In this document: positions 33,457 to 46,068 of the stretch, in pieces
How the letters are laid out: the number at the start of each line of letters is the position of its first letter
How positions within the stretch are numbered: the first letter of the stretch is position 1
DNA from: Pseudomonas taiwanensis
GTDB taxonomy: Bacteria > Pseudomonadota > Gammaproteobacteria > Pseudomonadales > Pseudomonadaceae
Assembly: GCF_013393345.1 (NCBI RefSeq)
Contig: NZ_QJRF01000074.1
Coordinates: 1-64,000, forward strand
Reading direction: 5' to 3'
Length of the DNA stretch: 64,000 nucleotides
The notes under the pieces: generated by a model
Database searches by the model: none
Told to the model about the DNA's origin: nothing
What the model saw: the letters and a program-made list of their open reading frames with translations, nothing else
Program-made: the position numbers and the translations under genes

Positions 33457-35856
33457 TCAGGTGCGGGCCAGGCGCAGGGCGTTTACCACCACCAGCAGCG
33501 AGCTGACCGACATGCCGAAGGCCGCCCAGAGGGGAGTGATCCAGCCGAGGGCGGCGAAGGGCAGCACCAGGCCATTGTACAAGGTCGCCCAGGCCAGGTT
33601 CTCGACGATGATGCGACGGGTCCGACGAGCCAGGGCGAATGCCTGCACCAGGCTGTCGAGTCGGTTGGAAAGCAGCACGGCGTCCGCGCTGGTCTTGGCC
33701 AGGTCGGTAGCGCTGCCCATGGCGACGCTGATGTCGGCTCCGGCCAGGACTGGCACGTCGTTGACCCCGTCACCCAGCATCAGCACCTTGTGGCCCTGTT
33801 GATGGAGTTGACGCAGGACTTCCAGCTTGGCATCTGGCGTCAGGCCGCCACGGGCATCGTCTATCCCCAATTGCTGGGCGATGCCGCTCACCATGGGCGA
33901 GCTGTCGCCGGACAGCAGCAGGATCTTCCAGCCGCGTGCGCGGCAGGCATCCAGCAGGGCGGGGGCATCGTCCCGCAGACGATCGTCGAGGACGAACCAG
34001 GCCAGCAGCCCCTGTTCATCACCCAGCAGTAGCCACTGACCCTGGTCGCCGGGGATATCGGGTGCCGTCATGGCGCAGAGCTCGGCGACGAAGCTGGGTT
34101 GGCCAATTCGCAGGCGTCGTTCGCCAACACGACCCTCCAGCCCACGACCGGGCACACTTTCCACTAGCTCGGCTGCTTGCGGTGCTCGGCCGAAAGCACG
34201 GGCGATGGGGTGTTCCGAACGGTTCTCGAGGGCCGCGGCCAGCCCCAGGCAGGTATCGCGATCCAGCGCTCCGAGCGGGTGGATGGCGCTCAGGGTCAAG
34301 CGGCCCTCGGTCAGCGTGCCGGTTTTGTCGAAGATCACCGTGTCGATCTGCTTCAGACCCTCCAGGACGTGGCCACGGGTCAGTAGCAGGCCGAGTTTGT
34401 GCAGGCTCCCCGTAGCGGTGGTGAGGGCGGTCGGGGTGGCCAGCGCGAGGGCGCAGGGACAGGTAGCCACCAGCAGCGAAAGCACGACCCAGAAGGCGCG
34501 ATCCGGATCGATCTCCCACCAGGCGATGCCGACGATGGCGGCTGCCGCGAGAATGAAGATCAGGAACCACTGGGCGACTTTGTCGGCCACCTCGGCCAGG
34601 CGAGGCTTGTCCGCCTGGGCGCGTTCCAGCAGGCGGACGATGGCCGAGAGGCGGGTATCGTCCCCCAGGGCCTGGACCGCGATGGTGAGCGGGCCTTCGA
34701 CGTTCAGGGTGCCGGCGGTTACGGCGTCGCCTTGACTGCGCGGATGAGGCAGGTATTCGCCGGTGAGCAGGGATTCGTCGACGCTGGACTGGCCGGACAG
34801 GATCTGGCCATCGGCTGGCAGCAGAGAGCCCGGAGGAACCAGGACGTGATCGCCGATCTTCAGTTCGCTGAGGAGGATGCGCTCGCTATGACCTTTCTCG
34901 TCCAGGCGGAGGCAGGAGGCTGGCAGCAGGTTGACCAGTTGCGCGGTGGCCGCAGCGGTGCGCTCCCGGGCGCGGCGTTCCAGGTAGCGGCCCGCCAGCA
35001 GGAACAGGGCAAACATGCCGACGGCGTCGAAATACAGCTCGCCGATACCGGTCACTGTGGACCAGATGCCTGCGACGTAGGCACCACCGATGGCCAGGGA
35101 GACTGAAACGTCCATGGTCAGGTGGCGGGTGCGCAGGTCGCGCAGGGCTCCGCGGAAGAACTGGCCGCAGCAATAAAAGACGATGGGCGTGGTCAGGAAC
35201 AGGCTGACCCAGCGCAGGATGGTGTCCAGCTCGGGCGACAGGTCGATATTGAATTCCGGCCAGGTCGCCATCGCGGCCATCATCACCTGCATCCAGAGCA
35301 GGCCGGCGACACCGAGCTGGCGCATGGCGCGACGGTTTTCGCTGGCGAGGCGTTCGGCAGCCTCGTCGGCCTTGTAGGGATGGCCGGCGTAACCGATCTT
35401 GCGCAGCTCCTTGAGCAACTGGCTCAGTGGCAGCTGGCTGTCGTACCAGCGCACCTGCAGGCGATGGTTGGACAGGTTGAGGCTGGCCTCGGCAACGGCC
35501 CCCAGCGCCTTGAGGTGCTTCTCGATCAGCCAGCCGCAGGCGGCGCAGTTGATGCCTTCGATCAGCAGGCAGGTCTCGCTGAGGTCCCCCTGGTGCTGCA
35601 CGAAAGGTTGTTGCACTTCGGTGCGATCGTAGAGGGCCAGCTCATCGGGTAGCTCGCGGGGCAGGGCGTCGGGATTAGGAGCGGTGTCGCTGCGGTGATG
35701 GTAGTAGCTCTCCAGACCGCCAGCGACGATGGCTTCGGCCACCGCCTGGCATCCCGGACAGCACATGGCCCGCGTCTCTCCCAGCACGCGGGCCTCGAAA
35801 CGGCTGCCGGCCGGAACCGGCAAACCACAGTGGTAGCAGGGAAGCGGTGCACTCAT
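33457..35856 (-). CDS. ccoI: Copper-translocating P-type ATPase CcoI
   Basis: The 799-residue ATPase begins with a Cys-rich segment (CYHCGLPVP, CCPGCQAV) and a heavy-metal domain (INCAACGWLIEKHL). It then has the membrane CPC motif (TCPCALALATP), DKTGT with the phosphorylated Asp, and GDGVNDVPVLAGA. It supplies copper to the cbb3 active site. It starts four bases after the ccoH stop. Confidence 0.95.
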   Translation of the reverse strand: MSAPLPCYHCGLPVPAGSRFEARVLGETRAMCCPGCQAVAEAIVAGGLESYYHHRSDTAPNPDALPRELPDELALYDRTEVQQPFVQHQGDLSETCLLIEGINCAACGWLIEKHLKALGAVAEASLNLSNHRLQVRWYDSQLPLSQLLKELRKIGYAGHPYKADEAAERLASENRRAMRQLGVAGLLWMQVMMAAMATWPEFNIDLSPELDTILRWVSLFLTTPIVFYCCGQFFRGALRDLRTRHLTMDVSVSLAIGGAYVAGIWSTVTGIGELYFDAVGMFALFLLAGRYLERRARERTAAATAQLVNLLPASCLRLDEKGHSERILLSELKIGDHVLVPPGSLLPADGQILSGQSSVDESLLTGEYLPHPRSQGDAVTAGTLNVEGPLTIAVQALGDDTRLSAIVRLLERAQADKPRLAEVADKVAQWFLIFILAAAAIVGIAWWEIDPDRAFWVVLSLLVATCPCALALATPTALTTATGSLHKLGLLLTRGHVLEGLKQIDTVIFDKTGTLTEGRLTLSAIHPLGALDRDTCLGLAAALENRSEHPIARAFGRAPQAAELVESVPGRGLEGRVGERRLRIGQPSFVAELCAMTAPDIPGDQGQWLLLGDEQGLLAWFVLDDRLRDDAPALLDACRARGWKILLLSGDSSPMVSGIAQQLGIDDARGGLTPDAKLEVLRQLHQQGHKVLMLGDGVNDVPVLAGADISVAMGSATDLAKTSADAVLLSNRLDSLVQAFALARRTRRIIVENLAWATLYNGLVLPFAALGWITPLWAAFGMSVSSLLVVVNALRLART

Positions 35857-35860
35857 GCGC

Positions 35861-36358
35861 TTATTCGCCGAGGCGGATAACGCTGCCCTTGTCGAGGGTT
35901 TCTTCCTCGAACAGACGCCAATCCTGCCCCTGCTCCTGGCCGATCAACTCGACGAAGCGACGTCCGCTGACCGGGTCCTGAAGATGGCCACGGTATTGGC
36001 CGTCAGCCTGGGGCTGCAACACGACGCGGCGATCCTTCTCCGGCTGGGTAGGGGAGAGCAGGCTCAGTACCAGTTGCTGCGGACGGCTTTTTCCCACGAG
36101 CTGCAGTGCAACTTCGCCACTGCTCTCGTCGAGCTGCAGGCTGGCCTGCATGCCGAGCTGCTTGGCCAGGTTTTCGCGCTCCAACGAGGTGTTGATGCCC
36201 TTGCCGACTTCGTAATAGTTGTCGGAAACCAGGCTCGGCGGGTTACGGGTGGCGATCACCAGCATGGTGGTGCCGAGCACCACCGATGTGCCGAGGATGG
36301 CGAGGATGAACCAGGGCCAGGGCTGCTTGTACCAGGGGCTGGGAGTATCGGACTGCAT
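35861..36358 (-). CDS. ccoH: Cbb3 assembly protein CcoH (FixH family)
   Basis: The 165-residue protein has one membrane helix near residues 13-35 ([22 protein letters not shown]) and a FixH-type periplasmic domain ([12 protein letters not shown]). It helps stabilise the assembling cbb3 complex. It lies in the ccoGHIS order between ccoG and ccoI. Confidence 0.92.
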   Translation of the reverse strand: MQSDTPSPWYKQPWPWFILAILGTSVVLGTTMLVIATRNPPSLVSDNYYEVGKGINTSLERENLAKQLGMQASLQLDESSGEVALQLVGKSRPQQLVLSLLSPTQPEKDRRVVLQPQADGQYRGHLQDPVSGRRFVELIGQEQGQDWRLFEEETLDKGSVIRLGE

Positions 36359-36372
36359 GGGTCTTCCGTTTG

Positions 36373-37788
36373 CTAGCGGACGCTTGGGCCGATGAAGCGG
36401 CTGTCGGCGTCGGTCTTGATGCTGGGGTCGTCCGCGCTATGGACGCGGAAGAGGATCTTGTTGGTGCTGGAAGGCAACTGGTCGGGCTCGATGGACAGTT
36501 CCACCGGTACCGAAAGCACTTCGCCAGCGTCAGCGCGGACTTCGCGCTTGCCTTCGTAGACCAGGCCGTCGAGGCCTTCGGCGTCGATGACGAAGGTCTG
36601 GTCGACCTGGGCCTTGTTCATGATCTTCAGGGTATAGACGTTCTCGATCCGCCCCTGCTCGTTTTCGCGGAACAGTACGCGGTCCTTGATCACGTCCAGT
36701 TCAACCAGGGAGCGGATGGCTACGGCGTAGGCGAAAAGGCCGATCATGGCGACGAGGGCGATAGCGTAACCGATCAGGCGCGGGCGCATCAGATGGGTTT
36801 TCTGACCGTTCAGGTTGTGCTCGGTCGTGTAGCTGATCAGCCCTTTCGGGTAGTTCATCTTTTCCATGATGCTGTCGCAGGCGTCGATGCAGGCGGCGCA
36901 GCCGATGCACTCGATCTGCAGCCCGTCACGGATATCGATACCGGTGGGGCAGACCTGGACACACATGGTGCAGTCGATGCAGTCACCCAGGCCCTGGGCC
37001 TTGTAGTCGAGCCCCTTCTTGCGCGGACCACGGGATTCGCCGCGGCGCGGATCATAGGAGACGATCAGGGTGTCCTTGTCGAACATCACGCTCTGGAAGC
37101 GCGCGTAGGGGCACATGTAGATGCACACCTGCTCGCGCAGCCAGCCGGCGTTGCCGTAGGTGGCGAGGGTGAAGAACGCGACCCAGAAATAGGCCCAGCC
37201 GCTGGCAGAGCCGGTGAAGAAGTCGATGACCAGATCGCGGACGGGGGTGAAGTAGCCGACGAAGGTCATGCCGGTGGCGAAGCCGATCAACAGCCAGAGG
37301 CCGTGTTTTGCGGATTTGCGCAGGGCTTTCTGGCCGCTCATGGGGGCCTTGTCGAGCTTCATGCGCTGGTTGCGGTCACCCTCGGTGACTTTCTCGCACC
37401 ACATGAAGATCCAGGTCCAGACGCTCTGGGGGCACGTGTAGCCGCACCAGACGCGTCCAGCGAATACGGTGATGAAGAACAGGCCGAAGGCGCAGATGAT
37501 CAGCAGCCAGGAGAGAAGGACGAAATCCTGGGGCCAGAAGGTGGCGCCGAAGATGTAGAACTTCCGCTCGGGGAGGTTCCACCAGACAGCCTGGCGATCG
37601 TTCCAGCTGAGCCAGACGGTGCCGAAGTAGAGCAGGAAGAGAAAGGCGCCGCCGGCCATTCGCAGGTTGCGAAACAGCCCGGTGAAGGCTCGGGTGTAGA
37701 TCTTTTCGCGGCTGGCGTACAGGTCGGTGGTTTCACCGCCCTTGGCCGGGGGAGGGGTGACGTTCTTGACGGGAATCTGTTCGCTCAT
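36373..37788 (-). CDS. ccoG: Cbb3 assembly ferredoxin CcoG (FixG/RdxA)
   Basis: From the ATG of MSEQIPVKN the protein is 471 aa. An ATG three codons earlier at 37797 is possible. It has several membrane helices and two 4Fe-4S motifs, [12 protein letters not shown] and [12 protein letters not shown], and a C-terminal immunoglobulin-like domain. CcoG reduces copper for the cbb3 oxidase. It heads ccoGHIS. Confidence 0.94.
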   Translation of the reverse strand: MSEQIPVKNVTPPPAKGGETTDLYASREKIYTRAFTGLFRNLRMAGGAFLFLLYFGTVWLSWNDRQAVWWNLPERKFYIFGATFWPQDFVLLSWLLIICAFGLFFITVFAGRVWCGYTCPQSVWTWIFMWCEKVTEGDRNQRMKLDKAPMSGQKALRKSAKHGLWLLIGFATGMTFVGYFTPVRDLVIDFFTGSASGWAYFWVAFFTLATYGNAGWLREQVCIYMCPYARFQSVMFDKDTLIVSYDPRRGESRGPRKKGLDYKAQGLGDCIDCTMCVQVCPTGIDIRDGLQIECIGCAACIDACDSIMEKMNYPKGLISYTTEHNLNGQKTHLMRPRLIGYAIALVAMIGLFAYAVAIRSLVELDVIKDRVLFRENEQGRIENVYTLKIMNKAQVDQTFVIDAEGLDGLVYEGKREVRADAGEVLSVPVELSIEPDQLPSSTNKILFRVHSADDPSIKTDADSRFIGPSVR

Positions 37789-37851
37789 CGTTCTCATACC
37801 ACGGCGGTTGTCGGCGCTCTGACCAGTACGTTGCCGGTCTGAGTCTTTCTA

Positions 37852-37916
37852 TCCGCTATATATGGTACGCCTGATAGCGGCCTGCCATGTGCGACAGTGC
37901 GTCGCGCATGGCAGGC
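37852..37916. other. Two adjoining hairpins between ccoP1 and ccoG
   Basis: CCGCTAT (37852) pairs with ATAGCGG (ending 37880). Directly beside it GCCTGCCATGTGCGAC pairs with GTCGCGCATGGCAGGC (37880-37916) with a single G-T wobble and a five-base loop. Neither has a T-run, so the pair may be a processing or stabilising element at the end of the cco1 message, or a factor-dependent stop. Confidence 0.6.
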
Positions 37917-37923
37917 GAGGGTA

Positions 37924-38898
37924 TTACTTGGATGCAGTTTCTGCAGCCGGTTTCTGCGACAGGCTGTAAACGTACGCAGCCAGCAGGTGCACCTTGTCGT
38001 TGCCGAGGACTTGCTCCTGGGCAGGCATGGTGCCTTGGCGGCCATAACGGATGGTCTGTTGCAGCTGGGCATAGCTGCTGCCGTAGATGAAGGCGTTCGG
38101 GTGGGTCAGGTCCGGTGCGCCCATGGCCGGGGTGCCCTTGGCTTCCGGACCGTGGCACGCCACGCAGTTGGCCGCGAAGATGGCTTTACCGGCTTCCGGA
38201 TCGGCCTTCACGTCCTTCGGCAGTTCGCGACCGTGGAGGGTCACGCGCAGGAAGGCGGCAACATCGCGTACGCCCTGGTCGCCGACAACTTCGCCCCAGG
38301 CCGGCATCACGCCATGGCGACCACCCATGATGGTGGTCTTGATGGTCGCGGACTCGCCGCCCCAGCGCCAGTCGTGGTCGGTCAGGTTCGGGAAGCCGTA
38401 AGCGCCCTTGGCGTCGGAGCCGTGGCATACGGAGCAGTAGGACGCGAACATGCGGCCGCCCATTTTCAGGGCTTTCGGGTCCTGGGCCACTTCTTCGATA
38501 GGCATGGCAGCGTACTTGGCGAAGATCGGACCGTATTCCTTATCGGCCTTGTCCATCTCCTTTTCCCACTGGTGGACGCCAGTCCAGCCGGTCTGGCCGT
38601 TGGCGAAAGGCTTGCCTTCGGTTACTTCGCTGTAACCGGGGAAGATGCCTTTCCAGTTGCCCATGCCCGGGTACATGACCAGGTAGCCGACGGCGAAGAT
38701 CAGGGTGCCGACGAACAGCATGAACCACCACTTGGGCAGCGGGTTGTCATATTCCTCGATGCCGTCGAAAGCATGGCCGACGGTTTCTTCGGTGCTTTCC
38801 TGGCGCTGGCCACGGCGGGTGGCGAAGATCAGCCAGGTCAGCGCTACCAGCGTGGCGCTGGTGAGCAGGGTTACATACCAACTCCAGAACGAAGTCAT
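37924..38898 (-). CDS. ccoP1: Cbb3 oxidase di-heme subunit CcoP1
   Basis: The 324-residue subunit III has an N-terminal membrane helix, a second near 65, and two heme c motifs, CSVCH and CVACH. It takes electrons from cytochrome c and passes them to CcoO. Its ATG overlaps the ccoQ1 stop by four bases. Confidence 0.96.
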   Translation of the reverse strand: MTSFWSWYVTLLTSATLVALTWLIFATRRGQRQESTEETVGHAFDGIEEYDNPLPKWWFMLFVGTLIFAVGYLVMYPGMGNWKGIFPGYSEVTEGKPFANGQTGWTGVHQWEKEMDKADKEYGPIFAKYAAMPIEEVAQDPKALKMGGRMFASYCSVCHGSDAKGAYGFPNLTDHDWRWGGESATIKTTIMGGRHGVMPAWGEVVGDQGVRDVAAFLRVTLHGRELPKDVKADPEAGKAIFAANCVACHGPEAKGTPAMGAPDLTHPNAFIYGSSYAQLQQTIRYGRQGTMPAQEQVLGNDKVHLLAAYVYSLSQKPAAETASK

Positions 38899-39083
38899 TC
38901 TTTGTTACTCCTAGAATCTTGCTCGTCGCGCTTGGAGGATTTGGGCGGCTCATCCGCGAAGGGCAGGTTGGCAGCCTCGTCGAAGCTGCTTTTGCGCTTG
39001 CTGCTGTAGGCCCACAGCACGACGCCGATGAAGGCGACGAATACGATGAAGGTGCCTATGCCGCGGAGAGTACCGATATCCAT
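38895..39083 (-). CDS. ccoQ1: Cbb3 oxidase small subunit CcoQ1
   Basis: The 62-residue protein is a single membrane helix ([17 protein letters not shown]) plus a charged tail with [12 protein letters not shown], typical of CcoQ/FixQ. It stabilises the complex. It is six bases after ccoO1. Confidence 0.92.
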   Translation of the reverse strand: MDIGTLRGIGTFIVFVAFIGVVLWAYSSKRKSSFDEAANLPFADEPPKSSKRDEQDSRSNKE

Positions 39084-39089
39084 CTTGCG

Positions 39090-39700
39090 TTACCGTTTGT
39101 TCTTGATAGAGGTGCCCAGGCCTTGCAGGAACGCGACCAGCGCGTCCATCTCGGTCTTGCCTTTGACTGCCGCCTTGGCGCCGGCGATGTCTTCGTCGGT
39201 ATAGGGCACGCCCAGCTTGCGCAGAGCTTCCATCTTGTCGCCGGTGTGCTTGCCGTCGAGCTTGTTCTCAACCAACCAGGGGTAGGAGGGCATTTTCGAT
39301 TCCGGCACTACGTTGCGCGGGTTGTACAGGTGCGCACGGTGCCAGTCGTCGGAGTAGCGGCCGCCAACGCGGGCCAGGTCCGGACCGGTACGCTTGGAGC
39401 CCCACAGGAAGGGGTGATCCCAGACGCTTTCGCCGGCAACGGAGTAGTGGCCATAACGCTCGGTTTCAGCGCGGAACGGACGGACCATCTGCGAGTGGCA
39501 GCCAACGCAGCCTTCGCGGATGTAGATGTCGCGGCCTTCGAGTTCCAGCGCAGTGCGCGGCTTCATGCCTTCCACCGGAGTGTTGGTGACGTCCTGGAAG
39601 AACAGCGGCACGATCTGCACCAAGCCGCCAATGCTCACGGCAATCACCATGAACAGGGCCAGCAGGCCGATGTTCTTCTCAACTAATTCGTGTTGCTTCA

Positions 39701-39701
<1 letters not shown>
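39090..39701 (-). CDS. ccoO1: Cbb3 oxidase mono-heme subunit CcoO1
   Basis: The 203-residue subunit II has one N-terminal membrane anchor and one heme c motif (CVGCHSQM). Its ATG overlaps the ccoN1 stop by one base (TAATG). Confidence 0.96.
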
Positions 39702-41470
<1,769 letters not shown>

Positions 41471-41575
41471 CTAGGCACCCGGCTCAGGGTGCCTTCTTGC
41501 GCGGCATGCAGTTCGGACCTGGGGCCTGGCTGCGAGGTTGGGGCGGCACGTCCTTGCGCCACCCCAGCTTTTCTC

Positions 41576-42511
41576 TTACTTGATCGCCAATTCCTGGTCT
41601 TTGCGGGACAGGCTGTAGATGTAGGCAGCCAGCACATGGACCTTGTCCTGGCCCAGGTATTCCTGCTGGGCTGGCATCTGGCCGTTGCGGCCGTGGCGAA
41701 TGGTTTGTTGCAGCTGGGCGACGCTCGAACCGTAGATCCAGCCGGCCGGGTGGGTCAGGTCAGGTGCGCCCATGGCCTCAGTGCCCTTGCCTTCGGTGCC
41801 ATGACAGGCGATGCAGGTAGTGGCGAACAGGGCCTTGCCGGCTTCCGGGTCAGCTGTGGTGCCCTCCGGCAGCTTCAGACCGGCGAGGTCTTGACGCACA
41901 TAGGCAGCGACATTCTTCACGCCATCGTCACCCAATACATCGCCCCACGCCGGCATGGCGGCGATCCTGCCGTGGAGAATGGACGCCTTGATGGTTTCCG
42001 GATCGCCGCCCCAGCGCCACTGGCTGTCGGCGAGGTTGGGGAAACCCATGGCGCCCTTGGCATCCGATCCATGGCAGATCGAGCAGTAGGTGGCGAACAG
42101 GCGTCCACCCATCTTCATGGCTTGAGGGTCCTGCGCTACTTCTTCGATGGACATGGCGGAGTAGCGGGCGAAGATCGGTCCGTACTGTTGCTCGGCCTTG
42201 TTCACTTCGCGCTGCCATTGGGATTCCTGGGTCCAGCCGTCGGTATAACCGGGGAAGAGGCCTTTCCAGTTGCCGAGGCCAGGATAGAGCACCAGATAGC
42301 CCGCGGCGAAGATCAGGGTGCCGATGAACAGCCAGAACCACCATTTGGGCAGCGGGTTGTCATATTCCTCGATGCCGTCGAAGGCGTGGCCCATGGTCTG
42401 GTCAGTAGTGCCTTTCGACTCGCCACTGCGGGTGGCGAAGATCAGCCAGGTCAGTGCCAGCAGGGTGAAGATGGTGAGCAGGGAGATGTACCAGCTCCAG
42501 AATGTGGTCAT
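41576..42511 (-). CDS. ccoP2: Cbb3 oxidase di-heme subunit CcoP2
   Basis: The 311-residue paralogue of CcoP1 has heme motifs CSICH and CIACH and the same two N-terminal helices. Its ATG overlaps the ccoQ2 stop by four bases. Confidence 0.96.
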   Translation of the reverse strand: MTTFWSWYISLLTIFTLLALTWLIFATRSGESKGTTDQTMGHAFDGIEEYDNPLPKWWFWLFIGTLIFAAGYLVLYPGLGNWKGLFPGYTDGWTQESQWQREVNKAEQQYGPIFARYSAMSIEEVAQDPQAMKMGGRLFATYCSICHGSDAKGAMGFPNLADSQWRWGGDPETIKASILHGRIAAMPAWGDVLGDDGVKNVAAYVRQDLAGLKLPEGTTADPEAGKALFATTCIACHGTEGKGTEAMGAPDLTHPAGWIYGSSVAQLQQTIRHGRNGQMPAQQEYLGQDKVHVLAAYIYSLSRKDQELAIK

Positions 42512-42675
42512 GCGCGGTTGCTCCTAGATTCGTTCCGGTCGTCATCGGCGAAGGGCAGATTCGCCGCTTCGTCGAAGCCCGCCTTGCGCTTGCCGCTGTA
42601 GGCCCAGCAGATCACTCCGAGGGTGGCGATCAGTACCAGCAGGGTGCCGAGGCCACGCAGGGTTCCGATGTCCAT
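42508..42675 (-). CDS. ccoQ2: Cbb3 oxidase small subunit CcoQ2 (55 aa)
   Basis: Reading back from the ATG at 42675 gives [20 protein letters not shown] followed by an aromatic helix end and the [13 protein letters not shown] signature shared with CcoQ1, ending at a TGA that overlaps ccoP2. Length is 55 aa, so it is easily missed. It lies four bases after ccoO2. Confidence 0.92.
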   Translation of the reverse strand: MDIGTLRGLGTLLVLIATLGVICWAYSGKRKAGFDEAANLPFADDDRNESRSNRA

Positions 42676-42679
42676 GGCC

Positions 42680-43291
42680 CTACCTCTTGTTCTTCAGGCT
42701 GGTGCCCAGCACTTGCAGGTAGGCGACCACGGCATCCATCTCGGTCTTGCCTTTCACCGCTGCTTGAGCGCCCGCGACGTCTTCGTCGGTGTAGGGCACG
42801 CCGAGGGTCTGCATGGCGCGGATCTTCGCGGCAGTGTCCTTGCCGTCCAGGGTGTTCTCCACCAGCCAGGGGTAGGCCGGCATCTTCGACTCGGGCACTA
42901 CGTTGCGCGGGTTGTACAGGTGCGCCCGGTGCCAGTCGTCGGAGTAGCGGCCGCCAACGCGGGCCAGGTCCGGACCGGTACGCTTGGAGCCCCACAGGAA
43001 GGGGTGGTCCCAGACGCTTTCGCCGGCGACGGAGTAGTGGCCGTAACGCTCGGTTTCAGCGCGGAACGGACGGATCATCTGCGAATGGCAGCCGACGCAG
43101 CCTTCGCGGATGTAGATGTCGCGACCTTCCAGTTGCAGGGCCGTATAGGGCTTCATGCCGTCGACCGGGGTGTTGGTCACGTCCTGGAAGAACAGCGGCA
43201 CGATCTGCACCAGGCCGCCGATGCTGACGGCCAGGACCATGAACAACGCCAGGAGGCCGACGTTCTTCTCGAGTTTCTCGTGCTGTTTCAT
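42680..43291 (-). CDS. ccoO2: Cbb3 oxidase mono-heme subunit CcoO2
   Basis: The 203-residue subunit has the heme motif CVGCHSQM and is nearly identical to CcoO1 in the central part. It overlaps ccoN2 by one base. Confidence 0.96.
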   Translation of the reverse strand: MKQHEKLEKNVGLLALFMVLAVSIGGLVQIVPLFFQDVTNTPVDGMKPYTALQLEGRDIYIREGCVGCHSQMIRPFRAETERYGHYSVAGESVWDHPFLWGSKRTGPDLARVGGRYSDDWHRAHLYNPRNVVPESKMPAYPWLVENTLDGKDTAAKIRAMQTLGVPYTDEDVAGAQAAVKGKTEMDAVVAYLQVLGTSLKNKR

Positions 43292-44727
43292 CAGTGGGCT
43301 CCTTGCGGGATCTGCGCGGCGGCGTCGTATTCAGCGGGCTTGGAGGCCTTGGCGGTGCGCCAGGTGTTCCAAGCCATCAGCAGCATGCCGCTGAAGAAGA
43401 TGGCGCCGCCGATAACGCGCACCACGAAGCCGGGATGGCTGGCTTCCAGGGCTTCGACGAAGGAGTAGGTGAGGGTGCCGTCCTCGTTGACTGCACGCCA
43501 CATCAGGCCTTGGGTGATGCCGTTGACCCACATGGAGGCGATGTAGAGCACGGTGCCGATGGTGGCCAGCCAGAAGTGCGCATTGATCAGGCCAACGCTG
43601 TGCATCTGCTCGCGACCGAACACTTTCGGAATCAGGTGGTACAGGGAGCCGATGGACACCATGGCGACCCAGCCGAGGGCGCCGGCGTGTACGTGGCCGA
43701 TGGTCCAGTCGGTGTAGTGGGAGAGGGCGTTGACGGTCTTGATGGCCATCATCGGGCCTTCGAAGGTGGACATGCCGTAGAAGGCCAGGGATACCACCAG
43801 GAAGCGCAGGATGGGGTCGGAGCGCAGCTTATGCCAGGCGCCGGACAGGGTCATCATGCCGTTGATCATGCCGCCCCAGCTCGGAGCGAGCAGTACCAGG
43901 GACATCACCATGCCAAGGGATTGCGCCCAGTCGGGCAGGGCGGTGTAGTGCAGGTGGTGCGGACCGGCCCAGATGTACAGGGTGATCAGCGCCCAGAAGT
44001 GCACGATGGACAGGCGATAGGAGTACACCGGGCGCTCGGCCTGCTTGGGCACGAAGTAGTACATCATCCCCAGGAAGCCGGCGGTGAGGAAGAAACCGAC
44101 CGCGTTGTGGCCGTACCACCACTGGATCATGGCATCGGTGGCGCCGGAGTAGAGGGAGTAGGACTTGGTCAGGGTGACCGGGATCTCCAGGTTGTTCACC
44201 AGATGCAGGATGGCCACGGTAAGGATGAATCCACCGAAGAACCAGTTACCCACGTAGATATGCTTGGTCTTGCGCTTCACCACGGTTCCGAAGAAGACAA
44301 TGGCGTAGCTGACCCAGACAATGGTGATCAGGATATCGATCGGCCATTCCAGCTCGGCGTATTCTTTCGAGCTGGTCCAGCCCATCGGCAGGCTGATGGC
44401 AGCCAGTACGATGACCAACTGCCAACCCCAGAAGGTGAAGGCGGCGAGCTTGTCGGAGATCAGGCGGGTCTGGCAGGTGCGCTGCACTGCGTAGTAGCTG
44501 GTGGCAAACAGTGCGCAACCGCCGAAGGCGAAGATCACTGCGTTGGTGTGCAGGGGGCGTAGTCTGCCGAAGCTCGTCCAGGGAAGGTTGAAGTTGAGTT
44601 CCGGCCAGGCCAGTTGTGCGGCAATGAGAACGCCGAGCCCCATCCCGACGATTCCCCAAACCACCGTCATGATGGCGAACTGGCGGACCACCTTGTAGTT
44701 ATAGGCGGTACTGCTTGCTGTGCTCAT
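43291..44727 (-). CDS. ccoN2: Cbb3 oxidase catalytic subunit CcoN2
   Basis: The 478-residue paralogue of CcoN1 has the same His-bearing helices. It differs mainly in the N-terminus and in the segment near residue 190 ([16 protein letters not shown]). It is the first gene of the cco2 operon, with an Anr box 68 bp upstream, so it is expected to be induced at low oxygen. Confidence 0.97.
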   Translation of the reverse strand: MSTASSTAYNYKVVRQFAIMTVVWGIVGMGLGVLIAAQLAWPELNFNLPWTSFGRLRPLHTNAVIFAFGGCALFATSYYAVQRTCQTRLISDKLAAFTFWGWQLVIVLAAISLPMGWTSSKEYAELEWPIDILITIVWVSYAIVFFGTVVKRKTKHIYVGNWFFGGFILTVAILHLVNNLEIPVTLTKSYSLYSGATDAMIQWWYGHNAVGFFLTAGFLGMMYYFVPKQAERPVYSYRLSIVHFWALITLYIWAGPHHLHYTALPDWAQSLGMVMSLVLLAPSWGGMINGMMTLSGAWHKLRSDPILRFLVVSLAFYGMSTFEGPMMAIKTVNALSHYTDWTIGHVHAGALGWVAMVSIGSLYHLIPKVFGREQMHSVGLINAHFWLATIGTVLYIASMWVNGITQGLMWRAVNEDGTLTYSFVEALEASHPGFVVRVIGGAIFFSGMLLMAWNTWRTAKASKPAEYDAAAQIPQGAH

Positions 44728-44794
44728 GTTATGGGCTTCCGTCCACGGTTTTTAGATAGCGCGGCAAGCATGGTGAAAGCCCATTTGGCGGCTA

Positions 44795-44808
44795 TTGATC
44801 TGGATCAA
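44795..44808. promoter_or_regulatory. Anr box between ccoN2 and the alpha/beta hydrolase gene
   Basis: TTGATCTGGATCAA is a perfect TTGAT-N4-ATCAA. It lies 68 bp upstream of ccoN2 and 28 bp before the start of the divergent hydrolase gene. It should activate cco2 and could repress or activate the hydrolase. Confidence 0.9.
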
Positions 44809-44835
44809 TCGCCCACAATCGACGGAGAAGTCTGA

Positions 44836-45453
44836 ATGCTGCTGTGGAGTAGGCCTGTGGGCCCGGTTTCGTACACCCTCATCCTCGCCCATGGCGCGGG
44901 TGCGCCGATGGATAGCCCATTCATGGATGACATGGCGCAAAGGCTTGCCACTCGTGGCATTGCCGTGGCTCGTTTCGAGTTCCCTTACATGGCCGCCCGG
45001 CGGGAGGATGGACGTCGCCGTCCACCGAATCCCCAGGCCCAGTTGCTGGGCTGCTGGCGGGAGGTTCATGCCTTGGTGCGACAGCAGGTCACAGGGCCGC
45101 TGGCCATCGGCGGCAAGTCCATGGGAGGGCGGATGGCCAGTCTGCTGGCCGATGAGCTGGGCGTCGATGCGCTCGTTTGTCTGGGTTATCCGTTCCATGC
45201 CGTGGGCAAGGCGGACAAGCCCCGTGTCGCCCACCTGGCCGATCTCAAGACCCCGACGTTGATCGTGCAAGGTGAGCGCGACCCCATGGGGGACCGCCTG
45301 ACAGTGGCCGGCTACAGCCTGTCGGATGCCATTCGCGTGCAATGGCTGGTGGCGGGGGATCACGACCTGAAGCCGCTCAAGGCATCAGGTTTCAGCCATG
45401 AACAGCACCTGGACAGCGCGGCGGACGCCGTGGCCGCTTTTCTGATGGGCTGA
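44836..45453 (+). CDS. Alpha/beta hydrolase (KANL3/Tex30-like)
   Basis: The 205-residue protein has the oxyanion region ILAHGAGAPMDSP, the nucleophile elbow GGKSMGGR, an acid in VQGERDPMG and a His in VAGDHDLKPL, so the triad is complete. The ATG follows GGAGAAG. The substrate is unknown. The neighbouring Anr box suggests oxygen-linked control. Confidence 0.85.
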   Translation: MLLWSRPVGPVSYTLILAHGAGAPMDSPFMDDMAQRLATRGIAVARFEFPYMAARREDGRRRPPNPQAQLLGCWREVHALVRQQVTGPLAIGGKSMGGRMASLLADELGVDALVCLGYPFHAVGKADKPRVAHLADLKTPTLIVQGERDPMGDRLTVAGYSLSDAIRVQWLVAGDHDLKPLKASGFSHEQHLDSAADAVAAFLMG

Positions 45454-45460
45454 GTCCTGC

Positions 45461-45937
45461 CTACTTGCGGGCGACGAGCAGGTCCAGCACACCACCGCCG
45501 TCCTTGATGGTCTGCAGGATGATCTCGGAGCGGATATCGGTGACGCCATTGGCGCGGTTCAACCGGTTCACGATGAAGTCCGAGAACTGCTTCAGGTTGC
45601 GCACCTGCACCCGCAATACGTAGTTGCTATGCCCGGTGACGATGTAGGCGGCGATCACTTCGGGCCAGCCCTGCACTTTCTGGACGAAGCGGTCATGCCA
45701 GCCTTCCTCGTCCTGACGCATGGAAACGTGGACCAGGGCTTCCAGTTCGACACCCAGGCGCTCGGCATCCAGTACCGGGCGGTAGCCGCGGATGATGCCT
45801 TCGTCCTCGAGGTTGCGCAGCCGGCGCAGGCAGGCAGACGGCGATAGCGCGACCTTCTCCGCCAGCTCCTGATTGCTGATGCGTCCGTTCTGCTGCAGGC
45901 AGAGCAGAATGCGCAGGTCGGTAGCGTCCAGGTTCAA
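45461..45937 (-). CDS. kynR: Lrp/AsnC-type regulator KynR
   Basis: The 158-residue protein has an N-terminal helix-turn-helix (ISNQELAEKVALSPSACLRRLRNLEDEGII) and a RAM effector domain. In P. aeruginosa KynR senses kynurenine and activates kynB and kynU, which lie divergent here too. The start codon appears to be TTG at 45937, with GAGAAG nine bases before it. I see no ATG or GTG in frame nearby. Confidence 0.88.
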   Translation of the reverse strand: MNLDATDLRILLCLQQNGRISNQELAEKVALSPSACLRRLRNLEDEGIIRGYRPVLDAERLGVELEALVHVSMRQDEEGWHDRFVQKVQGWPEVIAAYIVTGHSNYVLRVQVRNLKQFSDFIVNRLNRANGVTDIRSEIILQTIKDGGGVLDLLVARK

Positions 45938-46068
45938 TTGAATATTCTTCTCTTGTTTTGATGGTTCTCAGAATTATCTGCGAACTAATTGGGCGAGTGG
46001 CGCAAAGATAGCACGAAAATTCGATGGGCCTTGCAGCATGATTCTCTCGCTTGAGGAGGAGGACGAAC

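Noticed and set aside
41540-41570. Terminator for the cco2 operon
   Set aside because: The stem (GGGGTGGC with GCCGCCCC) is imperfect and has no T-run, so I mention it only as a weak hairpin.
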